This document shows, piece after piece, positions 35,486 through 44,595 of a DNA stretch of 64,000 nt. This stretch comes from a bacterium (GTDB taxonomy: Bacteria > Zhuqueibacterota > Zhuqueibacteria > Oleimicrobiales > Geothermoviventaceae). The DNA is taken from contig JAPWUV010000001.1 of NCBI GenBank assembly GCA_028275345.1, forward strand, positions 248,001 to 312,000, given 5' to 3'. Under the pieces are notes generated by a model, which did no database searches, had not been told where the DNA came from, and saw only the letters and a program-made list of their open reading frames with translations. Positions within the stretch are counted from its first letter, which is position 1. Each line of letters opens with the position of its first letter. Position numbers and translations under genes: made by a program.

Positions 35486-37468
35486 GTGAGGGCCAAGGCT
35501 TTGCGCCGCGCGGTGCTCGTGTGGCTCGCATGGGCGAGCTCGTTTCTGGCGCCGAGGGCATCAGCCCAAACACCGGAGGAGTACCTCTCCTTCTTCCGCG
35601 CCGCAGCACAGCGCCCGGAGGAGTACGACTCGGCCGCTGTTCTGAGGGAGTTCGATCGCTGTGAGTTTGCCTTCGTGCAGGCGCCGCAACTGGGGGAGAT
35701 CCTCAGGCTGCGCTCGTTCTACCTCGGATTGCTCGGCAGATGCCGCGAAGCCTGGGTCACCGCGGCGAAGGCCGTGGTCGTTTTTCAGATCGCGAAGGAG
35801 AGCGTCCTCCCCGAGCTGGAGAGCCATTGTCGCAGTCGTGTGCCAGCGGAAGAGAGTAAGGGTCTGTCGGTCCTCTTCGGGCTTCGGACGGCGGGGACTA
35901 CCCTGCCGAGCCGGGCGCGTCGATTCGTGCTCGCCCTTCTCGCCTTGAGGCTCGGCGAGCTGGAGACCTGCGTCCGCCGCGAAGTGGAGTGGTACATCGC
36001 GTGGTTCCCCCAGCCCCTGGGCGCCGATTCGGTGCGCGCCGCCTTCGGGGATTTCCTCCTCGCCTCGGGCCACCCGGCGGAGGCTTTGTCCGAATACATC
36101 TCCGTGTTGGAGTTTTTCGACGGGAGCAAGCTGGTGCCGGAGGTGAGCTGGAAGGCGTTCCAGCTGGCCAGGAAGCTGGGGAACGCGCGCTTCGCCCAGC
36201 GGGCCATTGAGCTCACCGAGAGAGCGTTGCGACCGCTTTGGCTCTCTGACGCGGAGGTGAGCGCCCGACTCCTTGCCCTCTCCCGGATGTACTTGGAGCT
36301 AGGGGAGCCTGGAAGGCCCGGACTTGCGTCCTTTGCTCGGCTCGTCGATCAGTATCGTGACGCTGCGATCCCGCCTGACCTCCTTTGGGCCTACGCCCAA
36401 AGATTTGGCGACGCGGGCGACACGACTCATGCTCTGCTCTGCCTGCGACTGTTGGTCGATCGCTATCCCAGCGATCCGCGCTCTACCGAGGCGAGAACGC
36501 TGATGCGGAGACTGGGGTCCCGCATCCGGGAGGACCTCCAGCGCGCCTTTCCGCCCCCTCCCCCTCGCGAGCTGCGATTCCGGCCCGTCCTGGCGCCGTC
36601 AGAGATCGCTGCCATCAAGTCGGCTTTTCTGAACAGGATCAATGCGGATCGGCGCCGCCTTGGCCTTGCGGCGCTGGCGATGGACTCCTTGGCCACGGCT
36701 GTGGCCGATTCGCACTGCATGGAGTCTTTGCGCTGGGGCTACTCTGGTGACCTCGACCTGCGTGGGCTCAAGCCCTATCACCGTTACGCCTTGACCGGCG
36801 GCTACCACGCGCTCAGCACCAGCTTCCTCAGCGGAACCTGGCGCTCCTTTCGAACGACAGCCCAACGCTTGCTGGAAGTGCTTGTGCGGACCCATGAGCG
36901 GATGCTGGAGGGTCCTTCCGAGTCCAATCCCTACCGCACCCACCTGCTGAGTCCGGAACACAACCGGTGCGGGATCGGGTTGGCGGTTGGACCGCATGGC
37001 TATCGGCTGGAGATCGCCTTCTTGAATGCGTACGTTTCCCTCGACCCCCTTCCGACTCAGCTCTATTCCGTGCGGGAGGCGGAGCGGGAAACGCTCTGGG
37101 TGACGGGCGCTGTCCGCGAAGGGGTGCAGATTGTGGGGGCAAGCCTGGGGTTCGAACCCTGGCCCCGTCCCGTGTCTCCCGAAGAGATCACGAGTCGGGA
37201 GAGCCACCCGTCGCCAGTCTTCTACACCTCGCTGGGCAAGCTGGAAAGCGTCGTCCCGGAGGAAGGAGGTGCTCGAGAAGCCCTCTTCTGGTTCTGGAAA
37301 CCTTGGTCTGGGTTCCGCTTCGTTTTCACGGAGGACGGGCGCCGGTTTCGCCTGCCGGTTGTGTTCCACCGGGGCGGTCCCGGGATTTACACGCTCACCA
37401 TCTGGGTTCGCCGCGAGAAGATCCCGCGCGAATTCCCCGCCACCTACCTCTGCTTCTTCGTGATGTGA
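35486..37468 (+). CDS. secreted protein with helical-repeat region and CAP/SCP domain
   Basis: 660 aa. The signal peptide ends at ASA|QTPEE (about residue 28), with Gln after the probable cleavage site. Residues 30-350 are alpha-helical with TPR-like spacing. Residues 375-515 form a CAP (SCP/PR-1) domain, seen in NRINADRRRLGLAALAMDSLATAVADSHC and RTHLLSPEHNRCGIGLAVG..YRLEIAF. The last 140 residues look like a beta sandwich. Bacterial CAP proteins are extracellular and of varied or unknown activity. GTG start at 35486 (GAGGAGCAGGGCAGGC upstream). An in-frame ATG does not occur before the signal peptide. Confidence 0.8.
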   Translation: MRAKALRRAVLVWLAWASSFLAPRASAQTPEEYLSFFRAAAQRPEEYDSAAVLREFDRCEFAFVQAPQLGEILRLRSFYLGLLGRCREAWVTAAKAVVVFQIAKESVLPELESHCRSRVPAEESKGLSVLFGLRTAGTTLPSRARRFVLALLALRLGELETCVRREVEWYIAWFPQPLGADSVRAAFGDFLLASGHPAEALSEYISVLEFFDGSKLVPEVSWKAFQLARKLGNARFAQRAIELTERALRPLWLSDAEVSARLLALSRMYLELGEPGRPGLASFARLVDQYRDAAIPPDLLWAYAQRFGDAGDTTHALLCLRLLVDRYPSDPRSTEARTLMRRLGSRIREDLQRAFPPPPPRELRFRPVLAPSEIAAIKSAFLNRINADRRRLGLAALAMDSLATAVADSHCMESLRWGYSGDLDLRGLKPYHRYALTGGYHALSTSFLSGTWRSFRTTAQRLLEVLVRTHERMLEGPSESNPYRTHLLSPEHNRCGIGLAVGPHGYRLEIAFLNAYVSLDPLPTQLYSVREAERETLWVTGAVREGVQIVGASLGFEPWPRPVSPEEITSRESHPSPVFYTSLGKLESVVPEEGGAREALFWFWKPWSGFRFVFTEDGRRFRLPVVFHRGGPGIYTLTIWVRREKIPREFPATYLCFFVM

Positions 37469-37529
37469 AGGCCGGCTTCGGCTGGCTCGGCCGCGAGATG
37501 GCAATCCCTGCCACAGGGAAGCACCCCGG

Positions 37530-38963
37530 TTACGCGTGATGCACCCGGACCTTTCCTCCCGGCTGTCCCTCTTCGCGGATGCGACTTCTTGGTCGCCCCG
37601 GAGTTTGAGCCCGTGGGCCATTGGATCCCGCGAGGGCGAGGAGCTGGCGGCCAAGCCCAATCCGCCGATTCACCTCGAGGAAGGCTTGCCGAATGAGCGC
37701 CAGGGTTTGCTTCGCTTCGGGTTCATCGAGCCTACGGATCAGCCACAGGCTGGGGAGCCGCAGGATGGCGGTCGCAGCGAAAAGGATCTGGTAGTTCACA
37801 ATGGTTAGCATTCCCACCTGCCATCGGTAGGGCGAGAGCAGCTGGGCGAGCCATCCCCCGAAGGTGGAGGCGAGGAAGTTCATCAAGCCGCTCAGGGCCG
37901 CCTGCAGGGCCACGAAGCCGGGGCGTCCCCGCGGCGGAGACGAGTGAAGCACCAGATTGAACACGGCGGTGTTGAATCCTGACCAGAAGATCCCGCTGAA
38001 GATGGCGTTGGCGTAGATGGGCCAGTGCCAGTCGTAGGGGCAAAAGGCGTAGTACAGGGGCACGTGGACGAGGACTGCGGCGGTCACATACAGCACCGGC
38101 TTGTGACCGTACCGGTCAAGGGCCTTCCCCCACAAAGGCTGGAAAAGGACCGCCAACGCCGCCGCGATGATGTCCAGCGAAGCGATGCGCTTGAAATTCC
38201 ACCCCAGATGCTTGATAAGATGGGCCGAGAAGAAGGGAGAGGCGATTCCTACCACAAAGAGCCAGTAAAGGTAAAAGGTGATGACCTTGCGGTAGGCGGG
38301 GTCCAGGAAAGGCCTCACGACATATTGCCGAAGGGACGGCGGACTTTCTCTGGAATAGGGTGGTTCGGGTTGCTTGCGCAGGCAAACGAAAGCCAAGAGC
38401 CCGGCCACCACGGCCAACCATTGGATGGCCATGAACCCCAAGTGGGTCGCTCCTCGGTGGCGCGCCAGATCCAGGACGGTACCGACCGCCAGGCTTGTGA
38501 CCACAGTGACCAGGGCGACGATGCTGTTCCTCCAGCCAAAGTACCTCCCTCGGATGCGGGGAGGAACCAGATCGCTCATCCACGCCACCCAACCCGGTGC
38601 CGAGAGATTCAAGAGGGCGCCACTCAACGCGACGAGCACCATGAAGGCAGCCACCGGATTCGAAAGGGAAAGCAGGGGAAGGAGGGAGATGGGTAGCCAC
38701 ATGCTCCGCCCGAGGACGGCCGTCCAAAGGGCTACGCTTTTGCGCTGGCCCGTCTTCTCGACGTAGTAGGCGCCCACGATCTGGAAAGCCTGCGCCAAGA
38801 GCGGCAGGGCGGTCAGGACACCGAGCTGCAAATCATTGGCTCCTAGGAAAAGGGCGTACCCCACCAAATAGGCGCCGGTGGTCACCACAGCGTGGACCGT
38901 GGCCCACGAACCTTCAATCACCGACATCTTGAGGCCGTAACGGGTCAGTCGTGGATCGAGCAC
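37530..38963 (-). CDS. major facilitator superfamily transporter
   Basis: 477 aa with about 12 hydrophobic spans. The loop between spans 2 and 3 (VEKTGQRKSVALWTAVLGR) is a version of the MFS signature, and SDLVPPRIRGRYFGWRNS in the spans 4-5 region matches the group of putative sugar or lipid MFS carriers that carry this RGRYFGxR motif. The substrate is unknown. GTG start at 38963 with GGAGGG 11 bases upstream. The last 50 residues are cytoplasmic and basic/proline-rich. It is divergent from the nucleotidyltransferase gene across a 284-base gap in which no clear promoter was found. Confidence 0.85.
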   Translation of the reverse strand: MLDPRLTRYGLKMSVIEGSWATVHAVVTTGAYLVGYALFLGANDLQLGVLTALPLLAQAFQIVGAYYVEKTGQRKSVALWTAVLGRSMWLPISLLPLLSLSNPVAAFMVLVALSGALLNLSAPGWVAWMSDLVPPRIRGRYFGWRNSIVALVTVVTSLAVGTVLDLARHRGATHLGFMAIQWLAVVAGLLAFVCLRKQPEPPYSRESPPSLRQYVVRPFLDPAYRKVITFYLYWLFVVGIASPFFSAHLIKHLGWNFKRIASLDIIAAALAVLFQPLWGKALDRYGHKPVLYVTAAVLVHVPLYYAFCPYDWHWPIYANAIFSGIFWSGFNTAVFNLVLHSSPPRGRPGFVALQAALSGLMNFLASTFGGWLAQLLSPYRWQVGMLTIVNYQILFAATAILRLPSLWLIRRLDEPEAKQTLALIRQAFLEVNRRIGLGRQLLALAGSNGPRAQTPGRPRSRIREEGQPGGKVRVHHA

Positions 38964-39247
38964 GGGATCCGATCCCTCCGGACCGAGAATGGGGTTGCGC
39001 CCATTTCGGCAGTGTCGTAACTTGCCGTCGAGGTAGCGTGCGCCGGAGCGCTACTTCGCCTGTGAAAAAGGCCCCCAAACTGCGGGCCTGAGTGACGAAC
39101 GCGATTTGTAACGATGCACAAATACGACGGCGTCAGCAAATAGTTCCGAGCCGTGAGGGAAAAAGTCGCCATGTTGCTCAGGTCCCGGGTAGCACCTCCG
39201 CTTTTGTCTCTCGGATTTCGTTGCAATCCCGGTGCCGGAGGGATCCA

Positions 39248-40630
39248 ATGGACCGAGCGGTGATCCTGGCGGCAGGGTGGGGCCGCAAGATGTGGCCTTA
39301 CTCCTCCACCAACAGCAAGGTCGCATTGCCTGTGGCCAATGAGCCCATCATTGCGCGGCAGGTGAGAATCCTGCAGGAACTGGGTGTGCAGGAGATCCTG
39401 GTGATAATGCACCATCGGGCGACCCAGGTTCGGTGGGCCGTGCGCGCCTTCAACGGACTCAACCTCCTAGGGGACGGAACGTGCGGCGAGGGCACCGCCT
39501 CGGCCTTGGGCTTCGCGTTGAAGCAGGGTCTGGAAGGGCGCCTCCTCGTGCTCTACGGGGACACTGTCTGGCTCAAGGAGGACCTCGCAGCTCTGCTCGA
39601 GGCGGGGCGGCGCCTGAAAAGTGGGCAGATGTTGGCCGGGGTCCTGCCGCTCGAGATGGATCGCCCTCAGGAATGGATTTGCGCGGAGGTCTCCGGGGGC
39701 GCGGTGAAGCGGATCCTCGCTCATCCGCGCGACGAGGTGACTCACCGCTTGGCCGGAGCTTTTGTGATGGACGGCAGGATCGAGCGGCATCTGTGGGAAC
39801 AAGCCGGGCAGCTCCGCGAGGTGCGAGTCGGCGCGATGCCCCCCGACGAACTCACCCTCGAAGGCGCTCTGGCCGAGTTCCTCCGGGCCGGCGGGGAACT
39901 ACTGGCCCACGAGATTTCCGGCCCGTGGTTTGATGTGGATAAGCCGTGGCATTGGCTGGAGGCCAACGAGGCGATCCTGCGCCACGATCTCTCCGCCTTG
40001 GAAGCGTCCGTGATCCATCCCACGGCTCGGGTCTCCGACTCCGCGGAGATCGATGGCCCGATCGTGGTCGAAGAGGGTGCGGTAGTGGGCTCTCACGTAC
40101 GGATCGCCGGGCCCGCACGCATCGGCAAGGGGGCCAGAGTCACGGAGGGAGCCATCCTAGAGGGGTTTTCTGCTGTCGGCGACGGGGCTTGGATACGCCA
40201 GTATTGCCTCGTGGGGAAGGGATCGTCCATTGGGCCGGAATGCGTGCTTGGGCACGCGGCGGAATTCTCCGGCATCATGCTCGATGGCGCCTACATGTAC
40301 CACTACGGCGAGTATTGGGGTATTCTCGGGGCTAAGTCGGATTTGGGCGCCGCCACGGTCTGTGGCAACCTGCGCTTCGACGATGACGATACGGTGCACA
40401 ACGTACTCGGTCACCGGGAGAAACCGCGTTTCGGAGCCAATGCCGCCTATTTGGGGGATTTCGTCCGAACCGGCGTCAATGTGATCTTGATGCCAGGAGT
40501 GAAGGTGGGGCCGTACTGCGTCATCGGCCCGGGCACCATCGTCCGAGAAGACATCCCTGATGGCACGCTGCTCTACACGGAGCAAACCCTGGTGCGAAAG
40601 CGCTGGGGCCCGGAAAGATACGGATGGTAA
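39248..40630 (+). CDS. nucleotidyltransferase with C-terminal left-handed beta-helix (GlmU/ManC-like)
   Basis: 460 aa. The N-terminal nucleotidyltransferase fold starts with RAVILAAGWGRKMWPYSSTNSKVALPVAN; the usual Pro-Lys of this loop is Ser-Lys here. A GD motif appears in LVLYGDTVW, with later acidic and FDVDKPWHW segments. From about residue 265 hexapeptide repeats (VIHPTARVSDSAEIDGPIVVEEGAVVGSHV) form a left-handed helix typical of acyltransferase or oligomerisation domains. The enzyme probably makes a nucleotide sugar for surface polysaccharide; neither the sugar nor acyl transfer can be read from the sequence. The ATG at 39248 has CGGAGGGATCCA upstream. The ceramidase-like gene starts 33 bases after its stop. 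Confidence 0.82.
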   Translation: MDRAVILAAGWGRKMWPYSSTNSKVALPVANEPIIARQVRILQELGVQEILVIMHHRATQVRWAVRAFNGLNLLGDGTCGEGTASALGFALKQGLEGRLLVLYGDTVWLKEDLAALLEAGRRLKSGQMLAGVLPLEMDRPQEWICAEVSGGAVKRILAHPRDEVTHRLAGAFVMDGRIERHLWEQAGQLREVRVGAMPPDELTLEGALAEFLRAGGELLAHEISGPWFDVDKPWHWLEANEAILRHDLSALEASVIHPTARVSDSAEIDGPIVVEEGAVVGSHVRIAGPARIGKGARVTEGAILEGFSAVGDGAWIRQYCLVGKGSSIGPECVLGHAAEFSGIMLDGAYMYHYGEYWGILGAKSDLGAATVCGNLRFDDDDTVHNVLGHREKPRFGANAAYLGDFVRTGVNVILMPGVKVGPYCVIGPGTIVREDIPDGTLLYTEQTLVRKRWGPERYGW

Positions 40631-40663
40631 GGGGTTGACGCGGGATTTCGGAGGAGGGCAGCC

Positions 40664-42247
40664 ATGAAGCGCTTTTGGCGTCTGCTGCGCAGGATCCTTT
40701 TGGGGCTTGCGGCCCTCATCGCGATCTTGCTGGCGTTCGTTTGCTGGCGTGTGCGGGATCGCCAACGCGGTTACGAACTCAACCTCTTCCTTCCCAAGAA
40801 CCCGGCCGGAGAGGTGAGGGGCTTCCGAATCGGCTTCGGCCGAGCTTCCGTCACACCCCGGGATTGGGATTGGGTGCTCGACCGCGACGGCAATGCCCGC
40901 TACGAGCCTGCCAAGGGGGATTCCTTCGTCGACGTGAACGGCAACGGCAAGTTCGACCCGATCTACCTGGCCGGCTTTCACAACAACCGGCCAGCGGCCG
41001 GCGTGCACGACGAGATCGAAGCCCGGGCCGTGGTGCTGGATGACGGCCGATTGCGGGTAGGGCTCGTTTCCGTGGACGCCATCGCCGTGATGCACAACGA
41101 TGTCGTGGACGTCCGCCGGTCTCTTCCCTCCGAGCTTGGGCTGGACCACCTGATCATCCATGCCACGCACAATCACGAAGTGCCCGACCTCATCGGGATC
41201 TGGGGTAAGAGTCCGCTGCGTTGCGGCGTGGATCCGGCCTACCGCACGTACGTGCTGGGACAGATCCGCCGCGCTGTGGATCAAGCTGTGGCTTCCCTGC
41301 GTCCGGCCCAGCTTTTCTGGGCTGAGGCGGACACACCGGAGGAATTGGCGGCCGATTCCCGCCCACCGCTGGTCGCGGACCGGACACTGCGGCTCCTGAT
41401 CGCTCGGGACGCCGAGTCGGGCCAGGTCCTCGGCTCGCTGATCTTCTGGGCCAATCACCCGGAGACGCTGGGAAGCCGTAACCTCTTCATCACCGCGGAC
41501 TTCGTGGGCTACCTGCGTCGGTACGTGGAAGAGGGCATCCAATGGGAAGGCCAAACGGTGGCCGAGGGGCTCGGCGGGGTGGCGGTGTACTTCAACGGGG
41601 CCATTGGCGGGCTGATGACCCCGCTGGGCACGGAGATTGAGCACCCATTCACCCATGCTCGGCTGCGCGAGAACACCTTCGAGAAGGCCGATGCGTTGGG
41701 GATGCGACTGGCCTTGATCGGATTGGAAGCGAGTCGTACGGCTGTTCCCATCGCGGAGCCGGCTCTCTGCGTTGCCGCGCGCACCTTCCGGGCGCCGCTC
41801 CAGAATCGTTACTTCCAGTTGGGAAGCATCCTCGGCGTGATCCGCCGCGGATGGTCCGGCTGGCTCAAGATGCGAAGCGAAGTGGACCTACTCCAGATCG
41901 GGGAAATCAGCGTCCTGACCATCCCCGGGGAGATTTACCCCGAGATCGTCGTAGGAGGCATCGAGCATCCGCCCGGGGCGGATTTCGATGTGGAGCCGGT
42001 GGAGGTGCCACCCCTGCTGGAGCTTCTCCCCGGCCGTTACCGCGCGCTCATGGGACTGGCCAATGACGAGATCGGGTACATCATCCCTCTGAGCGAATGG
42101 GATGTGAAGCCGCCTTACCTCTACGGGGCACCCGAATCGCCGTACGGGGAGGAGAATTCGATCGGACCCCAGGCGGGCCCAAGGGTGTATGCAGCGGCAC
42201 GCGGACTGATCGAGGATTTCCGCAAGTGGAAGGGGAGCGGAAGCTGA
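40664..42247 (+). CDS. membrane-anchored neutral ceramidase-like hydrolase
   Basis: 527 aa. One N-terminal membrane span (about residues 9-27) after basic residues, then a periplasmic domain like the N-terminal domain of neutral/alkaline ceramidases: GFGRASVTP at the domain start, HATHNHEVPD with zinc-binding His residues, a later FWANHPET His, and GEIYPEIV near the end. A calcium-loop-like insert (DRDGNARYEP..DVNGNGKFDP) interrupts the early part of the domain. Activity on sphingolipids or another amide is inferred from the family. ATG at 40664 after GGAGGAGGGCAGCC. It is probably in one transcript with the upstream nucleotidyltransferase and the downstream racemase. Confidence 0.75.
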   Translation: MKRFWRLLRRILLGLAALIAILLAFVCWRVRDRQRGYELNLFLPKNPAGEVRGFRIGFGRASVTPRDWDWVLDRDGNARYEPAKGDSFVDVNGNGKFDPIYLAGFHNNRPAAGVHDEIEARAVVLDDGRLRVGLVSVDAIAVMHNDVVDVRRSLPSELGLDHLIIHATHNHEVPDLIGIWGKSPLRCGVDPAYRTYVLGQIRRAVDQAVASLRPAQLFWAEADTPEELAADSRPPLVADRTLRLLIARDAESGQVLGSLIFWANHPETLGSRNLFITADFVGYLRRYVEEGIQWEGQTVAEGLGGVAVYFNGAIGGLMTPLGTEIEHPFTHARLRENTFEKADALGMRLALIGLEASRTAVPIAEPALCVAARTFRAPLQNRYFQLGSILGVIRRGWSGWLKMRSEVDLLQIGEISVLTIPGEIYPEIVVGGIEHPPGADFDVEPVEVPPLLELLPGRYRALMGLANDEIGYIIPLSEWDVKPPYLYGAPESPYGEENSIGPQAGPRVYAAARGLIEDFRKWKGSGS

Positions 42248-42277
42248 GCCTCGCCCCCCTCTGGCGAGAAGCGCTCG

Positions 42278-42976
42278 ATGAAGACGCTGGGCCTGCTGGG
42301 CGGGATGAGCTGGGAGTCAACGGCCGTCTACTACCGCCTCATCAATCGCGAGATCCGGCGGCGACTGGGCGGGAGCCACTCCGCAAGGTGCGTGGTCTAT
42401 TCCCTGGACTTCGCCGAGGTGGAGGCGCTCCAGCGTGCGGGGGAGTGGGGATCTGCTGCGCGGATGCTGGCCGAAGGGGCTCGACGGCTGGTCGCAGCGG
42501 GCGCGGAGCTCCTGTTGATCTGCTCCAACACGATGCATCGCATCTTTGATGAGCTCGAACGGGAGGTACCGGCGCGCTGGCTTCACATCGCCGATGCCAC
42601 GGCTCGCCGGATCCGAGACAGCGGGCTACGCCAGGTGGGTCTCCTCGGTACCCGGTTCACAATGGAAGAAAGCTTCTACCGGGAGCGGCTCGAGGGAAGG
42701 CACGGGCTCCGCGTGCTAACGCCCGAAGCACCGGACCGCAGGCGGGTTGACGAGGTGATCTTTCGAGAGCTGGTGCTCGGTCGAATACGCCGAGAATCGC
42801 GGGCGGAGTTCGTGCGAATCATCGAGCAATTGGCGGAACGAGGAGCGGAGGGAGTGATCCTGGGTTGCACAGAAATCGGGCTTTTGGTGAAGCCACGCCA
42901 CACCCGGGTACCCTTGTTCGACACGACGGAGATTCATGCCATGGCCGCGGTCGAGGCGGCACTGGCTGCGGAGTAG
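42278..42976 (+). CDS. aspartate/glutamate racemase family protein
   Basis: 232 aa. KTLGLLGGMSWESTAVYY at the N-terminus, the first catalytic Cys in LLICSNTMHRI and the second in VILGCTEIGLL are diagnostic of the cofactor-independent Asp/Glu racemase family (RacD/YgeA type). It interconverts L- and D-amino acids, probably Asp or Glu, for the cell wall or for catabolism. ATG at 42278, 31 bases after the ceramidase-like stop. Length is normal. Confidence 0.88.
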   Translation: MKTLGLLGGMSWESTAVYYRLINREIRRRLGGSHSARCVVYSLDFAEVEALQRAGEWGSAARMLAEGARRLVAAGAELLLICSNTMHRIFDELEREVPARWLHIADATARRIRDSGLRQVGLLGTRFTMEESFYRERLEGRHGLRVLTPEAPDRRRVDEVIFRELVLGRIRRESRAEFVRIIEQLAERGAEGVILGCTEIGLLVKPRHTRVPLFDTTEIHAMAAVEAALAAE

Positions 42977-43081
42977 CCGAGCCGAGGGTACGCTCGGGGG
43001 TAGAGATCCCGACGAAAGCGCTCTGTGGAGGCGGTGTGGGACTCACGCTGGCGAGTCCGGACTTGCCGCCGGAGAAAGGAG

Positions 43082-43738
43082 GTGAGGCAGATCCTTCCGA
43101 TCCGCAGGTGGATGCCGCTTGCCCTCGCCGCGATGATTCCCCTTGTGGGAGCGGCCGGAGTTGTGTCAGGAGAACCGAGACGCGTTTGGAGACGGGCTCC
43201 CACCGAGCGGGGGATCAGTCTCTGCGTCGCCGGAGCGACCACCTTCTTGCGAAGCGGGTTCTACGATGTCTACCTGCCTCTCCGGGCCGGAGCGGGGATG
43301 GAGATGGCGCTGGGCTACCGCTGGAGCCGATGGCTTCAGACCTACGTCTCCATGATCTACACCGAGCACGAACTTCGTCCCGACTGGCCGTGGCAGGATC
43401 GATACGGATTCTTGGTGGCCGAGCTGCACGTTGTGGTTCCTCTGGCCCGCTGGAAGAGACTGCGCCCGGCGGTGGTTGCCGGACTCGGCCGCGGCGTGCT
43501 GGCCGGGGGCGAGGAATCGCTGAAGGGAAGCAGCCTCCTCATCGGCGTTCAGCTGGAGTATTTCCTCACCCGGCGCTGGACGGTGGGAGCGGGAGTGCGC
43601 GCCCGATACATCGATTACTCCAGCGTTCAGTATCGGCTCCCCACGCTGCTGGCCACAGGCACAGTGGACGGCTCCAACCTCAATTTGTGCTGGATACGGA
43701 TGGCGTGGCATCTGGGCCGGGTGCTCCCGTGGAAGTGA
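43082..43738 (+). CDS. small outer-membrane beta-barrel protein, start uncertain
   Basis: 218 aa from this start. A basic N-terminus and hydrophobic stretch (RRWMPLALAAMIPLVGAAGVVSG) make a signal peptide. The mature part alternates hydrophobic and polar residues in about eight strands (MEMALGYRWSRWLQTYVSMIY, RYGFLVAELHVVVPL) as in OmpA/OmpW-like barrels. The start is unusual: a perfect ribosome site AAGGAGGTGA (43077-43086) covers this GTG and stands five bases before an ATC codon. A GTG at 43025 and an ATG at 43112 are other choices. The 3' end overlaps the convergent lipoprotein gene by 59 bases. Confidence 0.7.
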   Translation: MRQILPIRRWMPLALAAMIPLVGAAGVVSGEPRRVWRRAPTERGISLCVAGATTFLRSGFYDVYLPLRAGAGMEMALGYRWSRWLQTYVSMIYTEHELRPDWPWQDRYGFLVAELHVVVPLARWKRLRPAVVAGLGRGVLAGGEESLKGSSLLIGVQLEYFLTRRWTVGAGVRARYIDYSSVQYRLPTLLATGTVDGSNLNLCWIRMAWHLGRVLPWK

Positions 43739-44471
43739 ACCCCCTCACGCGCAGGAGGCGGTAGAGTTCGTCGTAGGAATTCGCACCCACGACGAAGTCC
43801 ACGGCAATGGAACGGGGAATCCAGTAGCCGAAGGTGTGGCTGAAGTCGTCGTAGCGAATCCTTCCGCCCAGGTCCCCGCTTCGGGAATAGACCCTGACCT
43901 CGCGGACCTGGTAGGTCTTGGAATCGACGTCCAGTTCCACCCGGCCGACGGGAGAGCCGACCTTTTGGGGAAGAAGGGTGGCGCGACAACCCGTCTTCCC
44001 CGCGCGATCCACGCGGGCGACGGAGTAGGCCGGCAGCAGCCAACTGAAGACGTCGGGAAGCAGGACGTACAGTTCCCGCTGCTCCACCGGGTCGTGATTC
44101 ACGTTAGAACGCTGAAGGACGAGGGGATTGCCGGGCAAGCGCTTGATCCGGATGGTCTGGCGATCGATCCGGATCCATTCCCCTTCGCCTCGGGTCACGC
44201 GGAGCAGGGAACTATCCTGCCCGGCCACGCAGAGCGACAGATCGAAGTAGCCGTGTCCCTGCCCGAGGGGGACAATGACTTGCCCCGTAGCCGCGTAATG
44301 ACGCCGGTCTATCCGGTAGTGTGCCGAGACGCTGTCGACCAGTGCCTGCGGGTTTCGGCGGAAGGGGCAGGCGGCCGGGCGCGTGCATCTCGACCCGATG
44401 AGAAAGAGCAGAATGGCCAGGCATCCCTGGACGATTGGAAGGAGCTGGGAGAGACGTCTTCCTCCGGGCAT
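43680..44471 (-). CDS. LolA/LolB-fold-like lipoprotein, DUF4292-like
   Basis: 263 aa. A hydrophobic signal segment ends near Cys29 (LIGSRC). The mature part has the strand pattern of LolA/LolB-type lipid-binding half-barrels, with SVSAHYRIDRRHYAATGQVIVPLGQGHGYFDLSL early and KTYQVREVRVYSRSG..RIRYDDF late. This is close in size and layout to DUF4292 lipoproteins of FCB bacteria. It may handle lipid or lipoprotein in the periplasm. The ATG at 44471 lies about 50 bases downstream of a predicted promoter; longer frames cross that promoter and the divergent gene. Confidence 0.65.
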   Translation of the reverse strand: MPGGRRLSQLLPIVQGCLAILLFLIGSRCTRPAACPFRRNPQALVDSVSAHYRIDRRHYAATGQVIVPLGQGHGYFDLSLCVAGQDSSLLRVTRGEGEWIRIDRQTIRIKRLPGNPLVLQRSNVNHDPVEQRELYVLLPDVFSWLLPAYSVARVDRAGKTGCRATLLPQKVGSPVGRVELDVDSKTYQVREVRVYSRSGDLGGRIRYDDFSHTFGYWIPRSIAVDFVVGANSYDELYRLLRVRGFTSTGAPGPDATPSVSSTN

Positions 44472-44526
44472 GGGGTGTGGCTCCGACTTGCTCCGGGTTT
44501 CGACCGCGGGCCGTGTGCGCGCCGGC

Positions 44527-44555
44527 AATGTAGCGAGCGGCAGGGCGTTTTGCAA
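44527..44555 (-). promoter_or_regulatory. predicted promoter of the LolA/LolB-like gene
   Basis: Minus-strand TTGCAA (44555-44550) and TACATT (44532-44527) are 17 bp apart, in the gap to the divergent aldolase gene. Confidence 0.65.
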
Positions 44556-44595
44556 TGGTTCGGCAGAGCGGAAGAGCGAGCGCGGAGGGAGATGC

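Noticed and set aside
37144-37165. GGTTCGAACCC, like a tRNA T-arm
   Set aside because: It is inside the CAP gene coding for GFEPWP; no acceptor stem or anticodon arm can be built around it.
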